A DNA stretch of 64,000 nt from contig CAXBLA010000002.1 of the NCBI GenBank assembly GCA_963976625.1, forward strand, positions 62,001 through 126,000, given 5' to 3'. The stretch is from UBA1924 sp963976625. GTDB lineage: Bacteria > Planctomycetota > Phycisphaerae > Phycisphaerales > UBA1924. Position 1 is the stretch's first letter. Every line of letters starts with the position of its first letter. Positions 6,592 through 15,738 of the stretch are shown here, piece by piece. Under the pieces are notes generated by a model, which was not told the DNA's origin, ran no database searches, and was given only the letters and a program-made list of their open reading frames with translations. A program made the translations under genes and the position numbers.

Positions 6592-8316
6592 TTACGGGCC
6601 CTGGAAGACACGCCCGGAGTACTTCTGAGCACAGATCTTGCTGAGCAGAGCCATGATATCCGAGTTATCGATGACAAAGTCGCCGTTGGCATCGAAGATC
6701 TCATCACCAACCTCCAGATGCGCGCCGGGCTCGGAGAGTGCCTGGATCGCCATCGAAAACTCGCTGAGATCGACGCACCCATTCCCGTCAACATCGCCAA
6801 CACGATCCTGGCGATAGAGACTCCATTCGCCGTTCACGGGTACATTGGTGAATGTACGAGTCTCGCCACCAGGGAAAATTGCGCGGGCCTCTTCGATCGA
6901 GCTGGCATCCGCGAGCCCATAGTGAAGCGTGTACTCATCCTGTGCCTTGTAGTTGACGCCCGTGCGGACTTCGCGGATTTGGGTCATGGAACCGGTATCG
7001 ATTTCGACGATAGTTCCAACTGCGAAGATGTTCTTATCGACTTCGCCGACCACATTGAGACGAACATAGTTGTTGGTCGCTGCGTCGGGCGAATTGTTGA
7101 TGAAGAGGTGCACGCCGTCGTTGCTGGTCCCGACAAGTATGTCGAGATCATGGTCGCCATCGACATCACCGATAGCGACACAGAAGGCATCCTCCTCGAC
7201 ATCGACGCCTGCGGTGGCGGCCTCGTTGATCAAGGGCCATTGTTGCGAACCACGATAGAGCTTGTTGTCCCCGAGCATGTTGCAGAGGTAGGTATCAAGG
7301 TTGGTATCGTTGTCAAAGTCAGCGAATACCGTCCCCCAACCAATATGGAAGTTGCCCATGCCTGCGCTTTTGGTCTGATCAACAAAGACGCCATTGCCAT
7401 CATTCATCAGGAGCTTGTTGCCAGGGGAGGTATTGGTCAGGTACATGTCGAACAAGCCGTCATAGTTCAGATCACCCACCGCGATGCCCATACAATCGAT
7501 GTTGGCCGCGGTATTGGTTTTCTTGGTCACCTCTACAAAGCCCGATTTATCGTTGCGGAACAAGCGGTTGTTGATCCCGATGCGGCCGCCCTTGTCGGTG
7601 CCGAGGTAGAGATCGTCGTCCCCGTCGCGGTCGTAATCAAAGAACGCCGCGAGCAGTGTTGGGTCGAGCTCTGCATCGACACCGAGCTCAAACGCCCGGT
7701 TGGTGAAGGTCCCGTCGCCGTTGTTATGGAACATAAAGTTCCGTGTTTCATCCGCGAATGTCAGCGTCCGCACGGCCGCGTACATATCTAAGAATCCGTC
7801 GCCGTCGATATCACCCCAAGTCGTTGACATCAGCGGACAATCGGTCTTCACACCGGCCTGGAGTGCGACATCGGTGAACTGGAAGTTCCCGTCGTTGCGG
7901 TACAGTCGGCTCGAACTCACCCAGCCGCTGACAAAGAAGTCCAGATCCCCGTCGTTGTCGTAGTCCGCGGCTGACAACCCCGACGAGGTCGAGCTCTGCC
8001 CGAGGTTCGCCACAGCGGTGCGATCAGTGAAGTACCCATTCCCGTCGTTCTCGTACACGCCGATGACATCGCCCAACCCACCGGCGACGACGATATCGAG
8101 GTGTGAATCGCCGTTGAGGTCCAAAAGCATCAACCCCGCGCCAAACTGCGCGTAGTTGAACCCGATGTGGAAATCGACGCCGCGTGCAACGGCTTCATCC
8201 GTAAAACTGAGCGGTTCGCTCGCCACGGCATGCGCCGCCAAGCCCGCTGAAGCGACCAAGAACGCGACCCGCGTCTTCATACGAATGCTCTGTGAAATCT
8301 CTCTTCTTTGGCTCAT
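6592..8316 (-). CDS. Secreted FG-GAP/VCBS repeat protein with ASPIC/UnbV and EF-hand tail
   Basis: The protein has 574 residues. A signal peptide (KTRVAFLVASAGLAAHAVAS) lies near residues 14-33. Many calcium-binding FG-GAP/VCBS repeats follow, with motifs such as LDLNGDSHLDIVVAGG, DYDNDGDLDFFVSG and DYDRDGDDDLYLGT, predicting a seven-bladed propeller. An ASPIC/UnbV-like region follows (about 425-505; VGTIVEIDTGSMTQIREV..LHYGLADA). The C-terminus carries two EF-hand loops (GDVDGNGCVDLSEF, DANGDFVIDNSD), like a dockerin. CRTAC1-like proteins of this build are common and poorly understood in Planctomycetes. The start at 8316 has AGGAG 8 nt upstream; an internal ATG at 8280 is an alternative. A terminator lies downstream. 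Confidence 0.85.
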   Translation of the reverse strand: MSQRREISQSIRMKTRVAFLVASAGLAAHAVASEPLSFTDEAVARGVDFHIGFNYAQFGAGLMLLDLNGDSHLDIVVAGGLGDVIGVYENDGNGYFTDRTAVANLGQSSTSSGLSAADYDNDGDLDFFVSGWVSSSRLYRNDGNFQFTDVALQAGVKTDCPLMSTTWGDIDGDGFLDMYAAVRTLTFADETRNFMFHNNGDGTFTNRAFELGVDAELDPTLLAAFFDYDRDGDDDLYLGTDKGGRIGINNRLFRNDKSGFVEVTKKTNTAANIDCMGIAVGDLNYDGLFDMYLTNTSPGNKLLMNDGNGVFVDQTKSAGMGNFHIGWGTVFADFDNDTNLDTYLCNMLGDNKLYRGSQQWPLINEAATAGVDVEEDAFCVAIGDVDGDHDLDILVGTSNDGVHLFINNSPDAATNNYVRLNVVGEVDKNIFAVGTIVEIDTGSMTQIREVRTGVNYKAQDEYTLHYGLADASSIEEARAIFPGGETRTFTNVPVNGEWSLYRQDRVGDVDGNGCVDLSEFSMAIQALSEPGAHLEVGDEIFDANGDFVIDNSDIMALLSKICAQKYSGRVFQGP

Positions 8317-8620
8317 TGTCTGCTCTCCTGGAGGGGATGCACCCCTCAAAGCTACCCATTCTTCTGTTTAGACAGCGATGTCCCCTCGCCAACCCAATAT
8401 AGCCGAAGAATGGTTGCTTTGAAACAAAAAAAAACCGAAATTTCATGATCGGAGAACCACCTTTTTCACTGCTCTTTAAAGACATTCGGTGCCCAGACCG
8501 CCTCAGGCTCTTCTTTATCAGACGCGCTCCTTGGCCCCTTCTTCCGTGTGTCGAGCCGTCCACGCTCTTATCGCTCGTTATACTCGTCTTGTGCACGCAA
8601 GCCAAACAGCTTATCTGACG

Positions 8621-9415
8621 GTGATTAACTGGCCCAGCCGCTTCACCGAAGCCAATAGGGTCGATGCCCTCGTCGGCTCGGCGGCGATGGACCCCTACCA
8701 AGCCACCCAGGCGAGCCGACGCAACCTACCCGGGGTGATGTGCACGATTGATGCCCTCGATCGCGCCCTGATCCTCGATTCCATGCACGCACGCGGAATT
8801 CTGTGCATCGCCCCCACCCACGACGAGGTCATGAGCTACGCCCCGCCGATCGGCGCTTCGAGCGTAAAGCAGTTCCCCGGTACCAACCCTGCCCGCTTTG
8901 AGATCCAGCCCCACGAGGGTGAGCCGTGGACCTTTGAAGCCGATCAGGTCAAGCTCGTGATCAGCGGACAGATCAAAGGCGTGAAGCTCAAGCTCAACGA
9001 CATGCCCCCGTCGATGGCCACCTCCGACACCGAGCGACGGGATTTCCAAGCCCGCCCCACGCGAACCATCAATATCACGCCGCTGCTGGATCTGCACATC
9101 CGTCCAAACCGACCCGGCCAGCCCGCCCAACCAATCAAAATCGTTCGGCTCATGGGACCCCGCAGCACCCGCATCGGCATCGTGGGTGACGACGCCCCCC
9201 CATCGCTGCTCGACAACGCCCGCCCCCACGAGATGGCCCAGATCCTGATGCCCGATGCCCCGATCGACCAAGAGTTCCACGACTTCGACCCGCCGCACTG
9301 GGTCCGGCGGATGACGACCAAAGCCGGCGGACGCAACGGCTCGCTCTCGCTCGAATCCTGGGCCTTCTACTCGCCTTGGCTCGGGATCATCAAACAATCC
9401 ATGTACGGGTGGTAA
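8621..9415 (+). CDS. Hypothetical protein
   Basis: No family is recognised. The frame is open from 8489, but the segment before residue 1 as given here is unconvincing, so I placed the start at the GTG at 8621 (264 aa); an ATG at 8687 (MDPYQATQ) is also possible. The sequence shows a helical N-terminal part (TEANRVDALVGSAAMDPYQ..RRNLPGVM), then mixed strand segments such as FEADQVKLVISGQIKGVKLKL, and a positively charged stretch. There is no signal peptide or membrane segment, so it is probably cytoplasmic. It ends 4 nt before the next gene and is likely coupled to it. A TATACT hexamer lies near 8579, upstream of the proposed start. Confidence 0.6.
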   Translation: MINWPSRFTEANRVDALVGSAAMDPYQATQASRRNLPGVMCTIDALDRALILDSMHARGILCIAPTHDEVMSYAPPIGASSVKQFPGTNPARFEIQPHEGEPWTFEADQVKLVISGQIKGVKLKLNDMPPSMATSDTERRDFQARPTRTINITPLLDLHIRPNRPGQPAQPIKIVRLMGPRSTRIGIVGDDAPPSLLDNARPHEMAQILMPDAPIDQEFHDFDPPHWVRRMTTKAGGRNGSLSLESWAFYSPWLGIIKQSMYGW

Positions 9416-9419
9416 ATAG

Positions 9420-10370
9420 ATGAATGCAGCGCACGCGAAGAACAACGACTGGCTCACCCGCACGCCCAAGTGGGTGCTGCTCGCTGCGTTCTGGACCGCT
9501 CAGGCGATCGTGCTCTACCTCGTCCAGGCGTTCCTCTATACATCGCAATCAATCCTCGACACCACCGATATCAACGGCGATCAGACAGACACACTAATCC
9601 CCAAAGGGATCCTGGGCGAATGGCCCGCGCTCGATGAAGTTCTCAGTTTGCTGATCAACCCTGAGTATCTGATGGTGGCGAGCGGCGGGATTCTGGCCCT
9701 CACCATCGCCCAGATGATCTTCATGCTCCCGTGCAGACAGCCCGGGCTCGCGTCGGCCCACGGGCGATCGGTCCGCAAGAGCCTCTTCATCGCCGGGGGC
9801 ACGATCGGGGTGCTGGTGTTCGCCCTCGTCATGGGGGTCTACGGCTTCTCCGAAGACGCCCTCGACCGATCGCTGCCCATGTGGGACCTGGCGAACGACC
9901 ATCCGTATTTCACAGCCGGGATACTGATCTCAATCTCTTGGCTCGTCGCGACGCCGCTGCTGATCAAGTTCGCCAAGCCCGGGCCCAAAGAAACCGTCCT
10001 CGCTCGGCTATCCAAAAAGCTCTTCATCGGCACCATCATCGAGATCGCCCTGCTGATCCCGCTCGACTACATGGTCCGCCGAAAAACCGACTGCTACTGC
10101 TGGGCGGGGACCTACTGGGCGTTGACCGTGTGCGGCTTTGTCGGGGTCCTCGCGCTCGGGCCGGCGGTGTTCTTGCCGATTTTGGCCAAACGACGCAAGA
10201 CCTGGTACGGCGGGCACTGCGGCGTGTGCGGCTACGACATGGGCGGGAGCCTTGATGCTCCACGATGCCCAGAGTGCGGCACCGGATGGAAATCCAGCCC
10301 AGAACAGCCCTTACGCGCACCCAAACCATCCAAAATCACGGATTCCGAGTCAGAATCCACGAATCCCTGA
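9420..10370 (+). CDS. Membrane protein with C-terminal zinc ribbon
   Basis: The 316-residue protein has about six membrane segments, roughly at 18-40, 78-98, 115-137, 160-178, 195-213 and 228-252. It ends in a zinc-ribbon-like motif, CGVCGYDM near residues 264-271 and CPECG near 281-285. That C-terminal ribbon is frequent in Phycisphaerae membrane proteins of unknown role. The gene begins 4 nt after the stop of the preceding hypothetical gene and has no clear ribosome-binding site of its own, so it is probably translated by coupling. No catalytic motif is visible. Confidence 0.75.
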   Translation: MNAAHAKNNDWLTRTPKWVLLAAFWTAQAIVLYLVQAFLYTSQSILDTTDINGDQTDTLIPKGILGEWPALDEVLSLLINPEYLMVASGGILALTIAQMIFMLPCRQPGLASAHGRSVRKSLFIAGGTIGVLVFALVMGVYGFSEDALDRSLPMWDLANDHPYFTAGILISISWLVATPLLIKFAKPGPKETVLARLSKKLFIGTIIEIALLIPLDYMVRRKTDCYCWAGTYWALTVCGFVGVLALGPAVFLPILAKRRKTWYGGHCGVCGYDMGGSLDAPRCPECGTGWKSSPEQPLRAPKPSKITDSESESTNP

Positions 10371-10506
10371 TATACTCAATGCAGAGATCGAGCCGATGAA
10401 ACTGCGGATGGCGATCTCCCAATAAGCTCATCGAGCCCGGCTCGCTCGCACTGATCGCACACACCGAGACGATCCACCAGCCGACCGCTCGATACGGAGA
10501 CCCCCA

Positions 10507-10749
10507 ATGGAAGACATCATCCAACAAATCGTCGAACGCGAGGAGATCATGATCCTCCTCATCATCTTTACCGCGGTGACCATCATGTCGATCGTCAAAG
10601 CGCTCACCGGGATGATTGGTCGTCTGGCCGGCGAACGGACCCGGCGCGAAGTGGCGGCGTACATCGCCGAGGGCTCGATGACCCCCGAGCAGGGCGAGAA
10701 GCTCCTCGCATCCTCCAAGCAAAACAACGGACGCAGCTGCTGCGGCTAA
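10507..10749 (+). CDS. Small single-pass membrane protein, tandem copy 1
   Basis: The product is 80 residues. A hydrophobic helix covers about residues 13-30, followed by a conserved amphipathic part, TRREVAAYIAEGSMTPEQG. The last residues are NGRSCCG, a double Cys near the end. A ribosome-binding site CGGAG lies 6-10 nt upstream. The next gene encodes a paralog with nearly the same tail. The EGSMTPEEG helix-turn resembles SHOCT-like short C-terminal domains, but I do not assign a function. TATACT near 10371-10376 could serve as the promoter for both. Confidence 0.8.
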   Translation: MEDIIQQIVEREEIMILLIIFTAVTIMSIVKALTGMIGRLAGERTRREVAAYIAEGSMTPEQGEKLLASSKQNNGRSCCG

Positions 10750-10779
10750 GCCGACGACCGCTCGCACAGGAGCTCAACC

Positions 10780-11022
10780 ATGTCGAATATCTTTGATTCT
10801 GTCGCTAATGAACCCGGATTGTTGATCCCCATCATCGCCGTCGGCGGCGGGCTCTTGGTCGCCATCGTCGCGATCTCGTTTGAGGCCATCCGACGCATGC
10901 TGTTGGCCGAAGAGCAAGAAAAATCCCGTCGCGAGATCGCGGCCTACATCGCCGAGGGCTCGATGACTCCCGAAGAAGGCGTTCAGCTGATGAAAGCCTC
11001 GCCTGGCGATCGCAAGTGCTAG
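10780..11022 (+). CDS. Small single-pass membrane protein, tandem copy 2
   Basis: This is an 80-residue paralog of the gene just upstream. Here the hydrophobic helix spans about residues 11-31 (GLLIPIIAVGGGLLVAIVAIS). The shared tail reads SRREIAAYIAEGSMTPEEG and ends in KC. AGGAG lies 8 nt before the ATG. The stop is only 6 nt from the convergent debranching-enzyme stop. Retention of two copies with equal length suggests a partner pair or heteromer, which is an inference. Confidence 0.8.
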   Translation: MSNIFDSVANEPGLLIPIIAVGGGLLVAIVAISFEAIRRMLLAEEQEKSRREIAAYIAEGSMTPEEGVQLMKASPGDRKC

Positions 11023-11028
11023 ATCAGA

Positions 11029-13155
11029 TCATCGCTGACAGCTCAGCACCAGCACACGCAGCGCCTCGCTGATCGACCATGCCTGCGCCGGGCAGCCGTG
11101 CGCTTGGTGTCGCCCGTCGATCGCGTCCCCGTCATAAATCTCGAAGAGCTGCCCGACCCCGTCGTCGCTCATTCGATCAACGAGCCCCAGCATGATCGCT
11201 TGGGCTTCTTGGCGTGATCCATCGCTGAAATCATTGACCCGCAGGACCGCCTCGCAGTACGGCCCGAGCAGCCAGGGCCACGCGGTGCCGTTGTGGTAGG
11301 CGCGATCGCGATCGGTCATGGAACCTTTATAGTGCCCGCAGTAGTGCGGATTCTCCGGATCGAGCGTCCGCAGACCGACCGGTGTGAGCAATGCCCCGGC
11401 GACGGCTTCGATCGCCCGCTTGCCCATCGGCTTGGGCAGCCCGACACCCGCCAACGACAGCGCAAACATCTGGTTCGGGCGGAGCTCATTCGATGGTGCG
11501 CCGTTGGTCAGACAATCGACGAGCCCGTTAGCGGGGCCGACACCCATTTTGGTCTTCAGCGATTGGCGTGCAAGATCCACACGGGCCGCCAGCTCTGGGC
11601 GTGATTCATCGAGTTCCATGCGGGCGACGAGCGCATTGATCCATAGGGCGTTGATCTCGATGGCCTTGCCGTGCCTTGGGGTGAAGGCGACGCCCTCGCG
11701 GAGCGCGTCCATCCAGGTGAGCTGGGTGTTCTCATCGCCGGCTGTGATCAAACCGTCGGCTTCGTCGAGCCCGATGCCGTGGATCGTGCCCGCGATGTAC
11801 GCATCAATAATCTGATCACACGCATCGATCAAGCCCTGCCCCACGCCCTTGCCCGTTGCAAGCTCCCACTGTCGGCAAGCGTGCACAAACCACAGCGACG
11901 CGTCGACCGTGTTGTAGTGCGACGATCCACCGGCGTCATCGAAGCGATTAGGGATCAAGCCGTGCTTGATGGCATTGGCGAAGGTCGTCAGCGTCTGGTG
12001 CGCCTCGTCGAAGCGCCCGGTGCACAAGAACAGCCCCGGCAGCGCGATCATCGTGTCGCGCCCCCAATCCGAGAACCACGGGTACCCCGCGAGCACCGAG
12101 ACCGAATCTTCGGCTTTTCCGCTCTCTTCTCCACTGAGGCGCCGAACAATAAAATCGTCCGCGGCCTGCGCCAGCTTCGTGATCCCATCACAAAGTCTGG
12201 TCTCCTGCGGATTCCCCGCCGATGCCAGCGCATGCTCGATCGCAGCCCCGACCCGTGCTTGCTTCGCCTTCGAGCACGCTTCCCAATCAATCTCCCTCTG
12301 CCCAGAAACGCACGCTTCGATCTCGATGATCATCGGCTCGTCGGGCATGACCTTAGCCGAGAACACACCCGGGCACAGGAGGTCTTCTTGGTCGCTCTGC
12401 TGCCGCTGGGTCTCGTGGTCGTAGCTGATCCCGCGCCAGATCGTGGGGTTAGCTTCCCACGCCAGCCCGTCGGCATGGAGTTCGAGCGATGGATCAAAGC
12501 CCGATCGTGTGATCTTCACACTCGATCCCAACTCGGAATCAGTACCATCGGCCGTGAAATCGCCCGTGCTGATCGAGCCCGGATAGTTGAGCTCATGAAA
12601 ATCCCGCATCGAGACCAGCGGGCGGACTTCGATGGTGACGGGCATTGAAGCTTGCAGATCAGATTCGATCGCGTACTCCACCCGGCACCCGCCCACGCCA
12701 TCGGCGATGGTCAATGCTTTGCGGATCCGGACGCGTCCGCCATGGACTGGAATCTCAAATACCCACTGGCACGAGTCGATCCCCTTCTCGAACCGCACCA
12801 AGTACGGATTCTCGATCGGGGGCTCCTGGTCGGCGAACTGGAACCCGGTGAGCCGGGCGTCGAGGTCCTCGCCGGTCTCTGGATCGCCGCCCGGGATATG
12901 CACGCATTCGTCAAAGGCATTGAGCAGCATCACCCGGCAGACCGGGGGCGAGAGCGACGCGCACAGCAAGCCGTGGTATCGGCGCATGCCAAGCCCGCAG
13001 ACCGTGCCCATGGCGTAGCCTCCGAGCCCGTCGGGTACGACCCACTCGCTGTTATAGCCGAGCCCAGCAGCGTCCAGCGGGCGTCCGGATTGGAACTCGA
13101 CGGCCCAGTTCTGGGACGAGCGTGGACCGGGTTTGGCGACCAATTTTGCATCCAT
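11029..13155 (-). CDS. Glycogen debranching enzyme (amylo-alpha-1,6-glucosidase, archaeal/bacterial type)
   Basis: The protein has 708 residues, typical of the GDE_N/GDE_C family. The N-terminal domain has the signature SEWVVPDGLGGYAMGTVCG followed by RRYHGLLCA. The C-terminal (alpha/alpha)6 catalytic domain shows GYPWFSDWGRDTMIALPG, with the WGRD catalytic Asp. Later motifs are GLIPNRFDD, TVDASLWFVHA and NGTAWPWLLGPY. It releases alpha-1,6 branch glucose during glycogen breakdown and acts in the cytoplasm. The gene is divergent from guaB, with 68 nt between the start codons. There is no Shine-Dalgarno; TATCCT lies 9 nt before the ATG. Confidence 0.93.
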   Translation of the reverse strand: MDAKLVAKPGPRSSQNWAVEFQSGRPLDAAGLGYNSEWVVPDGLGGYAMGTVCGLGMRRYHGLLCASLSPPVCRVMLLNAFDECVHIPGGDPETGEDLDARLTGFQFADQEPPIENPYLVRFEKGIDSCQWVFEIPVHGGRVRIRKALTIADGVGGCRVEYAIESDLQASMPVTIEVRPLVSMRDFHELNYPGSISTGDFTADGTDSELGSSVKITRSGFDPSLELHADGLAWEANPTIWRGISYDHETQRQQSDQEDLLCPGVFSAKVMPDEPMIIEIEACVSGQREIDWEACSKAKQARVGAAIEHALASAGNPQETRLCDGITKLAQAADDFIVRRLSGEESGKAEDSVSVLAGYPWFSDWGRDTMIALPGLFLCTGRFDEAHQTLTTFANAIKHGLIPNRFDDAGGSSHYNTVDASLWFVHACRQWELATGKGVGQGLIDACDQIIDAYIAGTIHGIGLDEADGLITAGDENTQLTWMDALREGVAFTPRHGKAIEINALWINALVARMELDESRPELAARVDLARQSLKTKMGVGPANGLVDCLTNGAPSNELRPNQMFALSLAGVGLPKPMGKRAIEAVAGALLTPVGLRTLDPENPHYCGHYKGSMTDRDRAYHNGTAWPWLLGPYCEAVLRVNDFSDGSRQEAQAIMLGLVDRMSDDGVGQLFEIYDGDAIDGRHQAHGCPAQAWSISEALRVLVLSCQR

Positions 13156-13189
13156 AGTGTAAAGAGGATAGCAAGATCAACCCCCCGAG

Positions 13190-13218
13190 TAGACACGGCC
13201 CCACCAGCATGGGATACT
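13190..13218 (+). promoter_or_regulatory. guaB promoter (sigma70-like)
   Basis: TAGACA (13190-13195), a spacer of exactly 17 nt, and GATACT (13213-13218) with an upstream TGG (extended -10). The ATG at 13224 begins 5 nt after the -10, so the transcript should start at or within a base or two of the start codon. It is the best -35/-10 pair seen among the leaderless candidates. Confidence 0.6.
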
Positions 13219-13223
13219 CTCCC

Positions 13224-14762
13224 ATGGAGACCACCCCAAAATCACAATCGACCGGTTCAGCATCCAAAATCGTCATGGAAGGCATCACCTTCGATGATGT
13301 GCTGCTGATCCCGCAGGCGTCCAATGTCATGCCCGCGACGGCCGTCACCTCGACGCGCCTGACCAAGGACATTACTCTCAATATCCCCATGGTCTCGGCC
13401 CCGATGGACACCGTCACCGAGTCCGAGCTGGCGATCGGGCTGGCCCAAGAGGGCGGGATCGGGATCATCCACAAGAACCTCCCGATCGAGGCCCAAGCCC
13501 GCGAGGTCATCAAGGTCAAGCGATCCGCCAACGGCGTGATCTCCGACCCGATCACCCTGGGACCGACCGACACCGTCGCCCGGGCCATCGAGCTGATGCA
13601 CGAATATAAGGTCTCCGGGTTCCCCATCACCGCAGACGGCGCAAACGATGTCCGCTCCAAGGGCAAGCTGATGGGCATCCTGACGAGGCGCGATCTCAAG
13701 TTCGCCCAAGACGAGACAACCCCGATCAGCGAGATCATGACCAGCGAAAACTTGGTCACCGCCCCCGCGGGTACCACTTTGGCGCAGGCCGAGGGAATCC
13801 TGAATCAGCTCAAGGTTGAGAAGCTGCTGCTTGTCGATGATGCCGGCTGTCTCGACGGGCTCATCACGATGCGCGACATCGAGCGTCAGTCCCAGTTCCC
13901 CAACGCGTGCGTCGATAGCCGCGGACGGTTGCGGGTGGGCGCAGCGGTCGGCCCCAACCAGATGGACCGCGTCGCGGCCTTAATCGAAGCCGAAGTCGAT
14001 GTGCTGGTGGTCGATACCGCCCACGGGCACTCGGGCGCGGTCATCGAAGCCGTCAAAGAGATCAAAGCCAAGTACGACATCGGGGTGATCGCTGGGAACA
14101 TAGCCACAGGCGAAGCCGCCATCGCGCTTGCCCAGGCAGGGGCCGACGCGATCAAAGTCGGGATCGGCCCGGGCTCGATCTGCACCACCCGCGTGGTCAC
14201 CGGGGTGGGCATGCCTCAGGTGACGGCCATCATGAACGCGGTCGACGGGCTCCGATCCATCGGGTCAGACATCACCGTGATCGCCGACGGCGGGATCCGC
14301 CTGAGCGGGGACATCGCCAAGGCGATCGCTGCGGGTGCCCACTGTGTGATGATGGGCTCGCTGTTCGCCGGGCTCGATGAGTCCCCGGGCGAGCTGGTGA
14401 TCTCGGGAGGTCGTCGCTACAAGAGCTACCGCGGGATGGGCTCGGAGGGCGCAATGAACAACGGCTCGGCCGATCGCTACCGCCAGAGCGACAAGCTCGC
14501 CTCGCTCAACAAAGGCCCGCAGAAATTTGTCCCCGAGGGGGTCGAGGGCTTGGTCGCGTATCGCGGGACGCTGGCCGAGTTTGTGTACCAGCTCGTGGGC
14601 GGGATGCGCTCGGCCATGGGCTACTGCGGGTGCCCCACCATCGACAGCTTCCGCACCGACGCCCGGTTTGTCCGGGTCTCGGGGGCGACGGTCGTCGAAA
14701 ACCACCCCCACGACATCAAAATCACCAAAGAATCGCCCAACTACACGATGGACCGCATCTAA
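13224..14762 (+). CDS. guaB: Inosine-5'-monophosphate dehydrogenase
   Basis: The enzyme converts IMP to XMP with NAD+, the first step to GMP. The product is 512 residues from the ATG at 13224. FDDVLLIPQ near the N-terminus, two CBS domains (about 110-225) and GPGSICTTRVVTG with catalytic Cys320 are all present, as are the flap GRRYKSYRGMGSEGAM and the C-terminal YRG..GGMRSAMGY. An in-frame ATG at 13209 lies inside the promoter, so 13224 is preferred. There is no Shine-Dalgarno sequence. The gene is monocistronic and divergent from the debranching enzyme. Confidence 0.97.
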   Translation: METTPKSQSTGSASKIVMEGITFDDVLLIPQASNVMPATAVTSTRLTKDITLNIPMVSAPMDTVTESELAIGLAQEGGIGIIHKNLPIEAQAREVIKVKRSANGVISDPITLGPTDTVARAIELMHEYKVSGFPITADGANDVRSKGKLMGILTRRDLKFAQDETTPISEIMTSENLVTAPAGTTLAQAEGILNQLKVEKLLLVDDAGCLDGLITMRDIERQSQFPNACVDSRGRLRVGAAVGPNQMDRVAALIEAEVDVLVVDTAHGHSGAVIEAVKEIKAKYDIGVIAGNIATGEAAIALAQAGADAIKVGIGPGSICTTRVVTGVGMPQVTAIMNAVDGLRSIGSDITVIADGGIRLSGDIAKAIAAGAHCVMMGSLFAGLDESPGELVISGGRRYKSYRGMGSEGAMNNGSADRYRQSDKLASLNKGPQKFVPEGVEGLVAYRGTLAEFVYQLVGGMRSAMGYCGCPTIDSFRTDARFVRVSGATVVENHPHDIKITKESPNYTMDRI

Positions 14763-14874
14763 GACCGCGGCCTGCCCGATTTTGAGGCGTTGGTAAAATC
14801 AATCAGCCGATGAACCCAATACCCCCTGAGCCAGTACTAAAATACTGGAAAGGGTATCTTTACGGAGCACACAC

Positions 14875-15681
14875 ATGAGTATTTTGCAATCACGAAACCC
14901 GGCGATGAGCGTCCTGCAATCCGAGCGGACCTTCGGCGTCGAACAAGCCAAAGTCATGACCCTCGGGGGCACCGTCACGGCGACGAGCATCCTGCTCTCG
15001 ATCGTGGCCGCGGTCGGGATTTTGACCTGGCAGGCCATCAACCGTACATTCGCGGCGACTAACAGCTTTCCCGGCTGGGTGATGCCGGTGATGATCGGCG
15101 CATTCGTCGGCGGGATCGTTGTTTCATTGGTCATCTACCGCAAACCAAAGACCGCCCCCATCATTGCGCCGCTCCACGCGGTGCTCGAGGGCGCATTTGT
15201 TGGCGCGGCGACCTTCATTATCCCCATGCAGTTCATCCCGCCTCAGGCTGACGGGAGCACGAGCCCGATGGTCATGCTGGCGGTCCAGGCCGCCGTGGCG
15301 ACCTTTGCGGTCACGGGCGCGATGCTCTTTGGCTATGCGACGGGTGTGATCCGCGTGGGTCCCGTCTTCCAGAAGATCATGATCACCGCCCTGATGGGGC
15401 TGCTCGCGTACATCGTGGCGCTCTTCGTCCTCGGTATGCTCGGCATCCAGATCTGGAACGGCTTTGCTGATGCTGGCCCGATGGGCATCGGGTTTAGCGT
15501 GCTGATCATCGGGCTGGCGAGCCTGTTCCTGATCCTCGATTTCCAGTTCATCGAACAGGGCATCGACGCGCAGGCACCCAAGTACATGGAATGGGTCGGC
15601 GCGTGGGGCTTGATGATCACCATCGTCTGGCTCTACATCGAGATCCTCCGCTTGCTTGCCAAGCTGCGATCAAACGACTGA
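14875..15681 (+). CDS. Bax inhibitor-1/YccA-like membrane protein
   Basis: The 268-residue protein has seven membrane helices from about residue 34 onward and an N-terminal cytoplasmic stretch containing RNPAM, as in the Bax1-I bacterial branch (YccA/TMBIM). The family signature region is FVGAATFIIPMQF, then LFGYATGVIRVG and FLILDFQFIEQGIDAQAPKYMEW. Those last acidic residues would be the calcium/pH-sensitive di-Asp region, by family knowledge. CGGAG precedes the ATG by 8 nt. An intrinsic terminator follows 30 nt after the stop. The physiological role in bacteria is not settled. Confidence 0.9.
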   Translation: MSILQSRNPAMSVLQSERTFGVEQAKVMTLGGTVTATSILLSIVAAVGILTWQAINRTFAATNSFPGWVMPVMIGAFVGGIVVSLVIYRKPKTAPIIAPLHAVLEGAFVGAATFIIPMQFIPPQADGSTSPMVMLAVQAAVATFAVTGAMLFGYATGVIRVGPVFQKIMITALMGLLAYIVALFVLGMLGIQIWNGFADAGPMGIGFSVLIIGLASLFLILDFQFIEQGIDAQAPKYMEWVGAWGLMITIVWLYIEILRLLAKLRSND

Positions 15682-15710
15682 TCTGTGTATCAGCAACTCA
15701 ACAGCGAACA

Positions 15711-15732
15711 CCCGTCTGCGGACGGGTTTTTT
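15711..15732 (+). terminator. Intrinsic terminator of the Bax1-like gene
   Basis: CCCGTC-TGCG-GACGGG stem-loop followed by six T, 30 nt after the stop codon at 15681. Confidence 0.9.
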
Positions 15733-15738
15733 AATGCA

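Noticed and set aside
6553..7791. 412-codon open frame on the plus strand
   Set aside because: It is antisense to the FG-GAP gene, whose domain motifs are clear; no recognisable protein.
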